From Prado023 sp039812125 (GTDB taxonomy: Bacteria; Actinomycetota; Actinomycetes; S36-B12; CAIYMF01), in contig JBDHZV010000120.1 of assembly GCA_039812125.1 (NCBI GenBank), positions 1 through 8,491 of the forward strand: a DNA stretch of 8,491 nucleotides, read 5' to 3'. Each line of letters starts with the position of its first letter. Positions within the stretch are counted from its first letter, which is position 1. The position numbers were made by a program, and so were the translations under genes. Under the pieces are notes generated by a model. It was not told where the DNA came from, did no database searches, and saw only the letters and a list, made by a program, of their open reading frames with translations. This document shows positions 1 through 5,683 of the stretch, piece after piece.

Positions 1-759
1 GGCCTGCTGCGCCGCGGCGCCGGGTTCGGCCTGCTGGGGCTGGCCGCCGTGGTCCTGATCGCGCGGCTGGTCGGCCTGGCGTCGCTGACCGCCGCCGTCG
101 GCGCGGTCGCCGTCGTGCTGGGAGGAGCCGCGCTGGTGGCCAGCCCGTTCATCCTGCGGCTGGCTCGCGAGCGCGACCAGGAGCGCGCCGAGCGGCTCGC
201 GGTCCGCCAGCGCGCCGAGATCGCCGCGCACCTGCACGACTCGGTGCTGCAGACCCTGTCGCTGATCCAGCGCGAGCACTGCGACCCGGACACCGTGCTG
301 CGGCTGGCCCGCGCCGAGGAGCGCGGCCTGCGGACCTGGCTGTACGGCAACCCCGCGGGCACGGGACACGCCCGTGGGCTGGCCGACCAGCTGCAGGACG
401 CCGCGGCGAGCGTGGAGCAGTCCGAGGCCGCCATCGTCGAGGTCGTCACCGTCGGCGACCTCACCGGGCGCACAGCGGCCACCGACGCGGTGGTCGCTGC
501 AGCCCGGGAGGCCATGCTCAACGCCGCCCGGCACTCCGGGGACCCGGCGCCCATCCAGGTGTTCGCCCGCATGGGTGACGAGGAGGTCAGCGTGTTCGTC
601 CGGGACCGGGGCCGCGGGTTCGACCCCGACGCCCTTCCCGCCGACCGGGGCGGGGTGCGCGACGCCATCCTCGGGCGGATCAGCCACGCCGGCGGGACCA
701 CCGTGATCCGGTCGGCACCGGGTGCGGGCACCGAGGTGCAGATCCGGATGCCGGTATGA
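1..759 (+). CDS. Sensor histidine kinase, DesK/LiaS-like (5' partial)
   Basis: This is the C-terminal part of a membrane sensor kinase that would autophosphorylate on histidine and pass the phosphate to the regulator encoded just downstream. The reading frame is open from the first base, so the true start lies outside the window. Numbered from the window edge, residues about 10-55 form two hydrophobic segments, followed by a charged Arg/Glu-rich linker. The HisKA_3-type dimerisation motif HLHDSVLQT has its phospho-acceptor histidine at residue 79. The HATPase domain shows an N-box (EAMLNAARHS, Asn 174), a G1 box (DRGRGFD, residues 202-208) and a late GTEV motif. The sequences HLHDSVLQTL and RGLRTWLYGN resemble actinobacterial kinases that carry an N-terminal PspC domain, but such a domain would be upstream and is not visible. 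The stop codon overlaps the regulator start as ATGA, which fits a coupled two-component operon. The stimulus is unknown. Confidence 0.9.
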   Translation, partial: GLLRRGAGFGLLGLAAVVLIARLVGLASLTAAVGAVAVVLGGAALVASPFILRLARERDQERAERLAVRQRAEIAAHLHDSVLQTLSLIQREHCDPDTVLRLARAEERGLRTWLYGNPAGTGHARGLADQLQDAAASVEQSEAAIVEVVTVGDLTGRTAATDAVVAAAREAMLNAARHSGDPAPIQVFARMGDEEVSVFVRDRGRGFDPDALPADRGGVRDAILGRISHAGGTTVIRSAPGAGTEVQIRMPV

Positions 760-1427
760 GCGCCCTCGCACCGGTCCGCGTGCTCATCGTCGATGACCAC
801 GCGCTGGTCCGCGCAGGCGTGCGGGCCCACCTGGCCGGGCAGGTCGAGGTCATCGGCGAGGCTGACGACGTCGGGACCGCGACCGCCGCCGTGCTGGCCA
901 CCCAACCCGATGTCGTCCTGCTCGACGTGCACCTGCCGTCGGGCACGGGCGCCGACGTCCTCGCGGCCGTGGCGGGGGGCGCGCCCGGGACCCGGTGGCT
1001 GGCGCTGTCGATCTCCGACTCACCGGAGGATGTCGTCACCGTCATCCGGGCGGGGGCGCACGGCTACCTGACCAAGTCGGTCAGTGCCGACGGCCTGGTC
1101 GACGCGGTGCGCCGGGTCGCCGACGGCGATGCCGTGTTCTCCCCGAGGCTGGCGGGGTTCGTCCTGGACTCGTTCCGGGCCGACGCCCCCGCCCGGGCCG
1201 CGGCCGCGGCCGCGCCCGGCAGCGACCCTGACCTGGACATCCTCACGCCGCGCGAGGTCGAGGTGCTCACCCTCATCGCCCGGGGGTACACCTACCGCGA
1301 GGCCGCGACCGAGCTGTTCGTCTCCACCCGCACCATCGAGACCCACGTCAGCGCGGTGCTGCGCAAGCTGCAGCTGTCCAACCGCCGGGAGCTGGCCCGA
1401 TGGGCGCACGCCCGCGACCTGCGCTGA
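756..1427 (+). CDS. LuxR/NarL-family two-component response regulator
   Basis: This 223-residue DNA-binding response regulator is presumably phosphorylated by the preceding kinase. The receiver domain (about residues 7-120) has the acidic pair Asp13/Asp14, the phospho-acceptor Asp57 in VVLLDVHLP, Ser85 at the conserved Thr/Ser switch position and the invariant Lys107 in YLTKS. An Ala-rich linker (about 142-156) leads to a C-terminal LuxR-type helix-turn-helix (about 162-222) with LTPREVEVL, the recognition-helix region STRTIETHVSAVLRKL and a NRRELARWA ending. Length and architecture are normal for the NarL/LiaR/DesR group. The ATG start overlaps the kinase stop by four bases (ATGA) and no strong Shine-Dalgarno precedes it, so translation is probably coupled. 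The gene converges on the ABC transporter operon. Its targets cannot be read from the window. Regulation of its own operon or of envelope-stress genes would be typical, but that is inference. Confidence 0.95.
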   Translation: MSALAPVRVLIVDDHALVRAGVRAHLAGQVEVIGEADDVGTATAAVLATQPDVVLLDVHLPSGTGADVLAAVAGGAPGTRWLALSISDSPEDVVTVIRAGAHGYLTKSVSADGLVDAVRRVADGDAVFSPRLAGFVLDSFRADAPARAAAAAAPGSDPDLDILTPREVEVLTLIARGYTYREAATELFVSTRTIETHVSAVLRKLQLSNRRELARWAHARDLR

Positions 1428-1483
1428 GCGCGCGGGAAAGCAGGCCAGCCGGTCCACACCCCGTTGCCCCACCATGCGGCCGC

Positions 1484-1499
1484 CGGCACGAGGCTGCCG
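1484..1499. terminator. Weak hairpin in the convergent intergenic gap
   Basis: The 77-bp gap between the two convergent stop codons (1428-1504) holds a short inverted repeat, CGGCA at 1484-1488 and TGCCG at 1495-1499, with a 6-nt loop. There is no T-tract on either side. A second, distant pair (CCGGTC near 1449, GACCGG near 1499) could extend the structure. It may act as a bidirectional terminator for the two operons, but it is too short to be convincing and the position is the main argument. Confidence 0.25.
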
Positions 1500-1504
1500 A
1501 CCGG

Positions 1505-2662
1505 TCACCCCGGCAGCGGCCAGGCGGTGCCCCGCACCACCAGGCGGACCACCTGCCCGACAGCGGGCGCCCGCCCCCCGGGGACCCGGGACTGCACCGG
1601 CGTGCCATCGGGGAGCCGCAGGCCGACCAGGGCGTCGTGGCCGTGGAACGCCACGTCGGCGACCCTCGCCGTGGCCGGCGCGGCACCCACCGGTTCGGCA
1701 CCCACCGGCGCGGCACCCACCGGCGCGGTGCCGACGGGCTCGGGCACGACCTGCTCGGGCCGGACGACCACCACCACGGGGCCCTGTGCCGGCACGGCCA
1801 GTGGGAGCGCCCCCAGCACGCACTGCACCTGCGCCCCGTCGGCGGCCCCGGGCAGCACCAGCGCCTCCCCGAGGAACCTGGCGACGGCTGCGGTGGCGGG
1901 GCGCTGGTAGACCTCCTGCGGGCTGCCCACCTGCGCGATCCGGCCGGCGAGCATGACCGCCACCGTGTTGGCCACGCTCAGCGCCTCGTCCTGGTCGTGG
2001 GTCACGAGCAGGGCGGAGGCACGCTCGGCCCGCACAGCGGCCATGACGGCCTCGCGCACCGAGACGCGCAGGGAGGCGTCGAGGGCCGAGAACGGCTCGT
2101 CGAGCAGCACGAGCCCCGGACGGGGAGCCAGGGCTCGGGCCACCGCCACCCGCTGCTGCTGGCCCCCGGAGAGCTGGTCGGGCCGGCGGGAGGCGAGCCC
2201 GGCGAGGTCCATCAGCTCCAGCAGCTGAGCCACCCGCTGGCGGCCCGGCGGGGTCCGACCGCCGCGCTGCAGCCCGAACCCGATGTTCCCGGCGACGTCG
2301 AGGTGCGGGAAGAGCGCCCCCTCCTGTGGGACGACGCCGACCCGGCGACCATCCGGTGCCACCCACACCGGCGCCCGCCCCGGCCCCGCTGCGGCGACCA
2401 CTCGCCCGGCCAGCGCGACGGAACCGGCCTGGGCCGGCTCGAACCCGGCCACCACCCGCACCAGCGTGGTCTTGCCGCAGCCGGAGGGTCCCACCAGCGC
2501 CACCACCTCGCCGGGCTGGACCTCCAGGCTGGCCCCCGACAGCACGGGATGGTCGCCGAACGCCAGGACGAGGCTGCGCGCCGAGAGCACCGGGGCTGGC
2601 GTCGTCAGGGGTGGTCCGGCAGGCTCCCCCGCCGTGGTGGCCGCCGGCTGGCCCGCCCTCAT
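1505..2662 (-). CDS. fbpC: Ferric-iron ABC transporter ATP-binding protein (FbpC-like)
   Basis: This 385-residue cytoplasmic ATPase would drive iron import through the permease encoded just upstream in the operon. The motifs run in the expected order: Walker A GPSGCGKT (58-65), Q-loop Gln113 in VPQEGALFPH, signature LSGGQQQRVA (164-173), Walker B LVLLDEPFSALD (184-195) and switch His222 in VTHDQDEA. The Q-loop context and the C-terminal TOBE-like part (about 265-385, with VVVVRPEQVV) match the FbpC/PotA/CysA group. The ATG overlaps the permease stop by ATGA and the local Shine-Dalgarno is poor, so translation is likely coupled. One oddity is a Pro-Val-Gly repeat (about residues 308-328) inside the TOBE region, encoded by a 15-bp tandem repeat. 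The name follows the Neisseria/Haemophilus ferric transporter and is unrelated to mycobacterial antigen 85. Iron as substrate is inferred from the binding protein and the iron box. Confidence 0.93.
   Translation of the reverse strand: MRAGQPAATTAGEPAGPPLTTPAPVLSARSLVLAFGDHPVLSGASLEVQPGEVVALVGPSGCGKTTLVRVVAGFEPAQAGSVALAGRVVAAAGPGRAPVWVAPDGRRVGVVPQEGALFPHLDVAGNIGFGLQRGGRTPPGRQRVAQLLELMDLAGLASRRPDQLSGGQQQRVAVARALAPRPGLVLLDEPFSALDASLRVSVREAVMAAVRAERASALLVTHDQDEALSVANTVAVMLAGRIAQVGSPQEVYQRPATAAVARFLGEALVLPGAADGAQVQCVLGALPLAVPAQGPVVVVVRPEQVVPEPVGTAPVGAAPVGAEPVGAAPATARVADVAFHGHDALVGLRLPDGTPVQSRVPGGRAPAVGQVVRLVVRGTAWPLPG
1681..1740. repeat. 15-bp tandem repeat inside the ATPase gene
   Basis: Four in-frame 15-bp units run at 1681-1695, 1696-1710, 1711-1725 and 1726-1740. 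The second and third are identical (cggcacccaccggcg), the first differs only in its last two bases and the fourth is diverged. On the coding (minus) strand they encode a five-residue Pro-Val-Gly-Ala-Ala/Glu-type repeat. It lies between the RPEQVV strand and the ARVADVAFHGHDA segment of the regulatory domain, away from all ATPase motifs. Copy number could vary by slippage without breaking the frame. Confidence 0.85.
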
Positions 2663-4245
2663 GAGGACCCGCCCAGCGGGGCCCTGCGGACCTGGGCGAC
2701 CCGCCCCAGCAGCACCGCCGGCAGGGCCGAGCCCAGCACGATCAGGGCCATGTACGGTGCGGCCGCCGAGCGGTCGGACACCAGCATGTGGTGCCACAGG
2801 GTCGTGGCGAGTGTCTCGGTCCCGGTCGGGTGCAGCAGCAGCGTCACCGGCAGCTCCTTCATCGTCGACAGCAGCACCATCACCGCAGCCGCGGCGATCC
2901 CCGGGGCGGCCACGGGCAGTGTGACGCGGCGCAGCACCGACCACCGCGACGACCCCAGGCTGCGGGCCACCTCCTCGACTCGCACGGGGGCGGCCGCCAC
3001 CGCGGTCCGGGCACCGACGACCGCCAGCGGCAGGAACAGGACCACGTAGGCCAGCACGAGCAGGGGGACCTGCTGGTAGACCGGCCGCAGCAGCGTGACC
3101 CCGACGTAGACCATCGCGATGGCCACGACGATGCCGGGCAGCGCGTGGCCGGTCAACGTCGCCCGCTCCATCAGCCGCGACAGCGCGCTGGGATGCCGTG
3201 CGGCCAGCACCCCGACCGGCACAGCCAGCGCCACGCACGCCACCGCGGCCAGCACCGCGAGCACCGCCGTGGTCGCGATGGCCGGAAGCAGCGTCCCGGC
3301 CTCCAGGTTGTCGGCGGCCCCGGTCAGCGTCCAGGTCACGATGCTGGCGGCGGGCAGGACCACTGCGGCGCCGAGCACCAGTGACAGCCCCGCCACCGCG
3401 GGCAGGCGCCCCCGGCCCAGGCGGACCCGCGGCCCCCGCCGGGCCACGCCCGCGCCGGTGCGCGCATTCGCCCGGCCGCGGACCGCAGCCTCCCCGAGCA
3501 CCAGCACGACCGCCAGCACGACGAGCAGCAGCGACAGCACCGCCGCCCGGGTCGGGTCGAAACCGGAGCGGTAGGCCCCGTAGATGACCCAGGTGAACAC
3601 CTCGAAGCGCATGAGCGCCACGGCGCCGAAGTCGGACAGGGCGTACAGGGCGACCAGCAGCGCGCCGGCCGCGACCGCCGGGCGGATCTGGCGCAGCGTC
3701 ACCCGCACGGCGATCGACGCCCGCCCGTGGCCCAGCGAGGCGGCCACCTCCTCGTGGGCGGGGTCGAGGCCCTGCAGCGCCGCCAGCACCGGCAGGTAGA
3801 CGTACGGGAAGGTCACCAGCGCCAGCACGAGCACGGCGCCGGGCAGGCCGGCCAGGCCGGGGAACGCCTCGATCCACACGAAGGCGGCCACGTAGCTGGG
3901 TACGGCCAGGGGCAGGACCATCGCCACCCGCCAGACCCGCCCACCCGGCAGGTCCGTGCGTGCGACCAGCCAGGCGGCGGTGACGCCGATCCCGGTCGCC
4001 AGGGCGGTCACGAGCGCGGTCAGCAGCAGGCTGCGCATCGCCAGCCGGAGGGTGGCAGGCGTGCCGAGCACGTCCCAGACCTGCGCGGGGGAGCCGGCCC
4101 GGGTGAGCAGGTACCAGATCGGCAGCAGCGCGATCCCCGCGGCGAGCAGCGAGGGGGCGACCAGCCACCACGGGGCCCGGGACGGCCGGCCGCCACCCCG
4201 GGGCACCCGTCCGCGGGCAGGCCGCAACGGCCGGTGGGGGGTCAC
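2659..4245 (-). CDS. fbpB: Ferric-iron ABC transporter permease, fused double permease (FbpB-like)
   Basis: This integral membrane permease of 528 residues, with the usual GTG start, forms the iron translocation path. It has two tandem binding-protein-dependent transport domains, as in FbpB/SfuB, with about 12 predicted membrane segments beginning at residue 26. Each half carries an EAA loop that contacts the ATPase: EEVAASLGHGRASIAVRVTL (from about residue 163) and EEVARSLGSSRWSVLRRVTL (from about 422). Family-typical sequences include ALSDFGAVALM in the first half and STMKELPVTLLL in the second. The gene lies 91 bp after the binding-protein gene and overlaps the ATPase start by ATGA. The start is uncertain. 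The GTG at 4243-4245 lacks a Shine-Dalgarno and lies in a perfect 12-bp hairpin. An in-frame CTG at 4279-4281 has GGGAG five bases upstream and would add 12 residues to the N-terminus. Confidence 0.93.
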   Translation of the reverse strand: MTPHRPLRPARGRVPRGGGRPSRAPWWLVAPSLLAAGIALLPIWYLLTRAGSPAQVWDVLGTPATLRLAMRSLLLTALVTALATGIGVTAAWLVARTDLPGGRVWRVAMVLPLAVPSYVAAFVWIEAFPGLAGLPGAVLVLALVTFPYVYLPVLAALQGLDPAHEEVAASLGHGRASIAVRVTLRQIRPAVAAGALLVALYALSDFGAVALMRFEVFTWVIYGAYRSGFDPTRAAVLSLLLVVLAVVLVLGEAAVRGRANARTGAGVARRGPRVRLGRGRLPAVAGLSLVLGAAVVLPAASIVTWTLTGAADNLEAGTLLPAIATTAVLAVLAAVACVALAVPVGVLAARHPSALSRLMERATLTGHALPGIVVAIAMVYVGVTLLRPVYQQVPLLVLAYVVLFLPLAVVGARTAVAAAPVRVEEVARSLGSSRWSVLRRVTLPVAAPGIAAAAVMVLLSTMKELPVTLLLHPTGTETLATTLWHHMLVSDRSAAAPYMALIVLGSALPAVLLGRVAQVRRAPLGGSS

Positions 4246-4258
4246 CGGCCGTTGGGCC
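4220..4258 (-). promoter_or_regulatory. Strong hairpin over the fbpB start codon
   Basis: Bases 4225-4236 (CAACGGCCGGTG) and 4243-4254 (CACCGGCCGTTG) are perfect inverted repeats of 12 bp around a 6-nt loop. GGCC at 4220-4223 and GGCC at 4255-4258 add four more pairs after a one-base bulge. In the minus-strand mRNA the conventional GTG start codon is the top of the 5' arm. The fold would hide that start from ribosomes, or act as an intercistronic barrier that lowers permease/ATPase output relative to the binding protein. The structure is seen in the sequence; the role is inferred. Confidence 0.6.
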
Positions 4259-4336
4259 GTCGTGCGGTGCTGGGTGCTCAGGGGCGCTCCCGGGGGGTGG
4301 GGCCGACGGGCGCGCCGACGGCCGGGGTCGGGCGGG
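4246..4336 (-). other. Intercistronic gap between binding-protein and permease genes
   Basis: The 91-bp gap is unusual in an operon whose other junction overlaps. On the plus strand it holds a direct repeat GCCGACGG (4302-4309 and 4314-4321) and an inverted repeat GGCCG/CGGCC (4301-4305 and 4319-4323), followed in mRNA direction by a Shine-Dalgarno-like GGGAG (complement of 4287-4291), an in-frame CTG (4279-4281) and the start-codon hairpin. No clear new promoter is visible. The stem structures may trim expression of the membrane and ATPase subunits, as is common after binding-protein genes. Confidence 0.45.
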
Positions 4337-5404
4337 TCACTGCGTGAGCAGTCCCGCGTCGGCGAGCATGGCCTGCGTCGCTGCGATCGAGTCCAGGTCG
4401 GACAGGTCCAGGGCGGGCGGCGCCAGGGACTCCAGCGACGGCAGGCCCGGCGCGGCGGCGATGCCGTCGACCAGCGGGTACTCCCAGGTCTGCTCGGCGA
4501 AGTACTCCTGAGCCTTCGGGCTGGTCAGGTAGTCGATCAGCACGCGGGCCTGCTCGGGCTGGTCGGAGGAGGCCAGGATGCCCGCGCCCGCCACGTTCAC
4601 CAGGCCCCCGGGGTCCCCGGGAGCCATGAACTGGTTGCGGGCCGCGACGTTGGCCTCGCCCTTCTCCTCGATCAGCTCGTACAGGTAGTAGTGGTTGACC
4701 AGGCCGACCTGGACCTGCCCGGCGTCCACCGCGTCGCGGACCTGGGAGTTGCCCTCGAACGCCACGGGATCCTGGTCGGCGAACCGGTCCAGCCAGTCGC
4801 GAGCCCCTGCCTCGCCACGCAGCACGCGCAGGCCGGTCACGAAGGACTGCCAGCTCGCGTTGGTGGGCGCGTAGCCGATCCTGCCGCCGGCGAAGTCGCC
4901 GGCCACCAGCTCGTCGATCGTGTCCGGGGCCTCGGCGACCAGGTCGGGGTTGTGGACCAGCACCCGGACCCGGCCGGACAGCCCGGTCCAGGTGCCGTCC
5001 TCGGCGCGGAAGGCGTCCGGAACCCGATCCAGCACCTGCGCGGGCAGCGGGGCGAAGAGCTCCTCCTTGGTCAGGGCACCGAGGGCCCCGGCATCCTGGG
5101 ACAGGAACACGTCAGCCGGGCTGGCGTCGCCCTCGGTCAGCAGCTGGGCGGCGAGCTCGCCGGAGCCCGCGCTGCGCACCTGCACCTCGATGCCGGTGTC
5201 GGCGCTGAACTGCTCGATCAGCGGGGCCACGAGCTCCTCGCTGCGACCGTTGTAGAGCGTCAGCGCCCCGGCGGGCGAGCTGGACGACGTCGCGGCGTCG
5301 CCGGTGTCGGAGCCGCAGGCGCTGAGCAGGACCAGGGCAGTCGCGCCCAGGGCGAGTCCCGTCCAGCGACGGCCGCGGGACGTTCCGGGGTGGGGCGAGG
5401 TCAC
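4337..5404 (-). CDS. fbpA: Iron(III) ABC transporter substrate-binding lipoprotein (FbpA/FutA-like)
   Basis: This 355-residue extracytoplasmic binding protein captures ferric iron and delivers it to the permease. The N-terminus has a basic region (RGRR, 10-13), a hydrophobic core and a lipobox LSAC with the lipidated Cys30, followed by a Ser/Thr/Ala linker. The mature part starts with LTLYNGRSEELVAPLIEQF, typical of the family, and later shows GRVRVLVHNPD, FEGNSQVRDAVDAGQVQVG and the tandem tyrosines Tyr239-Tyr240 in VNHYYLY, which align with the iron-coordinating Tyr pair of FbpA. The GTG start is chosen because GAGGAG (complement of 5410-5415) lies five bases upstream and the signal peptide follows directly. 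It is the first gene of the operon, with an iron box only 21 bp upstream. Expression should rise under iron limitation. A role in uptake of another metal is possible but less likely given the Tyr pair and box. Confidence 0.95.
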   Translation of the reverse strand: MTSPHPGTSRGRRWTGLALGATALVLLSACGSDTGDAATSSSSPAGALTLYNGRSEELVAPLIEQFSADTGIEVQVRSAGSGELAAQLLTEGDASPADVFLSQDAGALGALTKEELFAPLPAQVLDRVPDAFRAEDGTWTGLSGRVRVLVHNPDLVAEAPDTIDELVAGDFAGGRIGYAPTNASWQSFVTGLRVLRGEAGARDWLDRFADQDPVAFEGNSQVRDAVDAGQVQVGLVNHYYLYELIEEKGEANVAARNQFMAPGDPGGLVNVAGAGILASSDQPEQARVLIDYLTSPKAQEYFAEQTWEYPLVDGIAAAPGLPSLESLAPPALDLSDLDSIAATQAMLADAGLLTQ

Positions 5405-5425
5405 AGGATCTCCTCGATCTGGGGG

Positions 5426-5444
5426 TTAGGTACGCCTAACCTAA
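5426..5444 (-). promoter_or_regulatory. DtxR/IdeR iron box for the ferric transporter operon
   Basis: TTAGGTACGCCTAACCTAA matches the actinobacterial DtxR/IdeR operator pattern TWAGGTWAGSCTWACCTWA at 18 of 19 positions; only position 8 differs. The end nearest the lipoprotein gene is 21 bp from its GTG start, so bound iron-loaded repressor would cover the promoter or early transcript. A minus-strand -10-like TAGGTT (complement of 5438-5443) lies inside the box, and a -35-like TTGGCG (complement of 5464-5469) lies upstream, though at 20 bp their spacing is long. Repression under iron sufficiency is inferred from the known action of this family. Confidence 0.9.
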
Positions 5445-5506
5445 TCACAGCGTGCGGCGCTCTCGCCAATCCGGGCACCGCCGGCGAGCCCGGCACGTCG
5501 CGACGG

Positions 5507-5535
5507 TGGCGAGCCGGACGAGTCGTCCGTACAGT
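5507..5535 (+). promoter_or_regulatory. Candidate promoter for leader ORF and ABC-F gene
   Basis: A -10 hexamer TACAGT (5530-5535, fitting TAnnnT) is preceded at 17 bp by a weak -35-like TGGCGA (5507-5512). The leader GTG codon starts six bases after the -10, exactly where transcription would be expected to begin, so the transcript is probably leaderless. The AT-rich block that lies next to the -35 of WhiB7-controlled promoters is absent, so WhiB7 control is not supported. Confidence 0.5.
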
Positions 5536-5541
5536 GGAGCC

Positions 5542-5604
5542 GTGTTCACAGGGTTCGCCGCCTTCACAGGCGTGGCCTCGATTCGGTTGCGCACCGCCCC
5601 CTGA
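5542..5604 (+). CDS. Leader peptide with RLR arrest motif upstream of the ABC-F gene
   Basis: This 20-codon ORF, GTG to TGA, encodes MFTGFAAFTGVASIRLRTAP. It begins six bases after a TACAGT -10 element, which fits a leaderless mRNA; the GGAG just before it is only two bases away and too close to act as a Shine-Dalgarno. Residues 15-17 are Arg-Leu-Arg, the motif at which ErmDL-type leader peptides arrest ribosomes carrying a macrolide or ketolide. The stop is 107 bp before the ABC-F start, and the RLR codons open the first strand of an attenuator-like RNA. An internal in-frame GTG at 5572 would give the shorter MASIRLRTAP. The predicted role is drug sensing by ribosome stalling, not a function for the peptide itself. 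Identification rests on position, motif and RNA folding; homology cannot be tested here. Confidence 0.6.
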   Translation: MFTGFAAFTGVASIRLRTAP

Positions 5605-5616
5605 CGGCGGTCGCAG
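5587..5616 (+). promoter_or_regulatory. Attenuator stem 1:2 (default fold)
   Basis: Strand 1 (5587-5598, TTGCGCACCGCC) pairs with strand 2 (5606-5616, GGCGGTCGCAG). This makes 11 pairs, including one G-T wobble, with a single bulged C at 5592 and a 7-nt loop containing the leader stop codon. Strand 1 starts at the Leu codon of the RLR motif, so a ribosome stopped there would prevent this stem. It is the expected fold when the leader is translated to completion. Confidence 0.55.
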
Positions 5617-5674
5617 CGAGTCCACGCGCCTGCTCCTGCCCCGCCGATCCGGGCCCCGCCGGGCTGCGCCGCCG
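5605..5674 (+). promoter_or_regulatory. Attenuator stem 2:3 (alternative, induced fold)
   Basis: Bases 5605-5617 can pair with 5663-5674: 12 pairs interrupted only by a bulged T at 5611. This uses strand 2 of the first stem and the 5' half of the 5658-5683 hairpin, so it excludes both. It is the predicted antiterminator (or anti-sequestration) form when a ribosome is stalled on the RLR codons. Confidence 0.55.
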
Positions 5675-5683
5675 CGCCCCGGC
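5658..5683 (+). terminator. Attenuator hairpin 3:4 before the ABC-F gene
   Basis: GCCGGG (5658-5663) pairs with CCCGGC (5678-5683), and GCGC (5666-5669) pairs with GCGC (5674-5677), giving a 10-bp all-GC stem with a 2-nt bulge and a 4-nt loop. CGATC (5645-5649) and GATCG (5689-5693) could form an outer helix. No T-tract follows, so termination would be of the U-less kind reported in actinobacteria or would need another factor. It ends 15 bases before the ABC-F Shine-Dalgarno (GGAAGG, 5699-5704) and does not itself pair with it. Confidence 0.45.

Noticed and set aside
1195..1215. GCCGCG repeats in the response regulator as a regulatory or mobile repeat
   Set aside because: They are simply the codons of the Ala-rich linker between the receiver and helix-turn-helix domains.
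1505..4171. A very long minus-strand frame continuing past the ATPase start through the permease gene
   Set aside because: Only the part from 2662 down shows ABC ATPase motifs. The upstream extension is out of frame with the well-conserved permease and is Arg/Gly/Ala-rich, as expected for a GC-rich shadow frame.
5495..5535. WhiB7-dependent promoter for the ABC-F gene
   Set aside because: WhiB7 promoters have an AT-rich block next to the -35; here the sequence upstream of the -10 is GC-rich with no such block.
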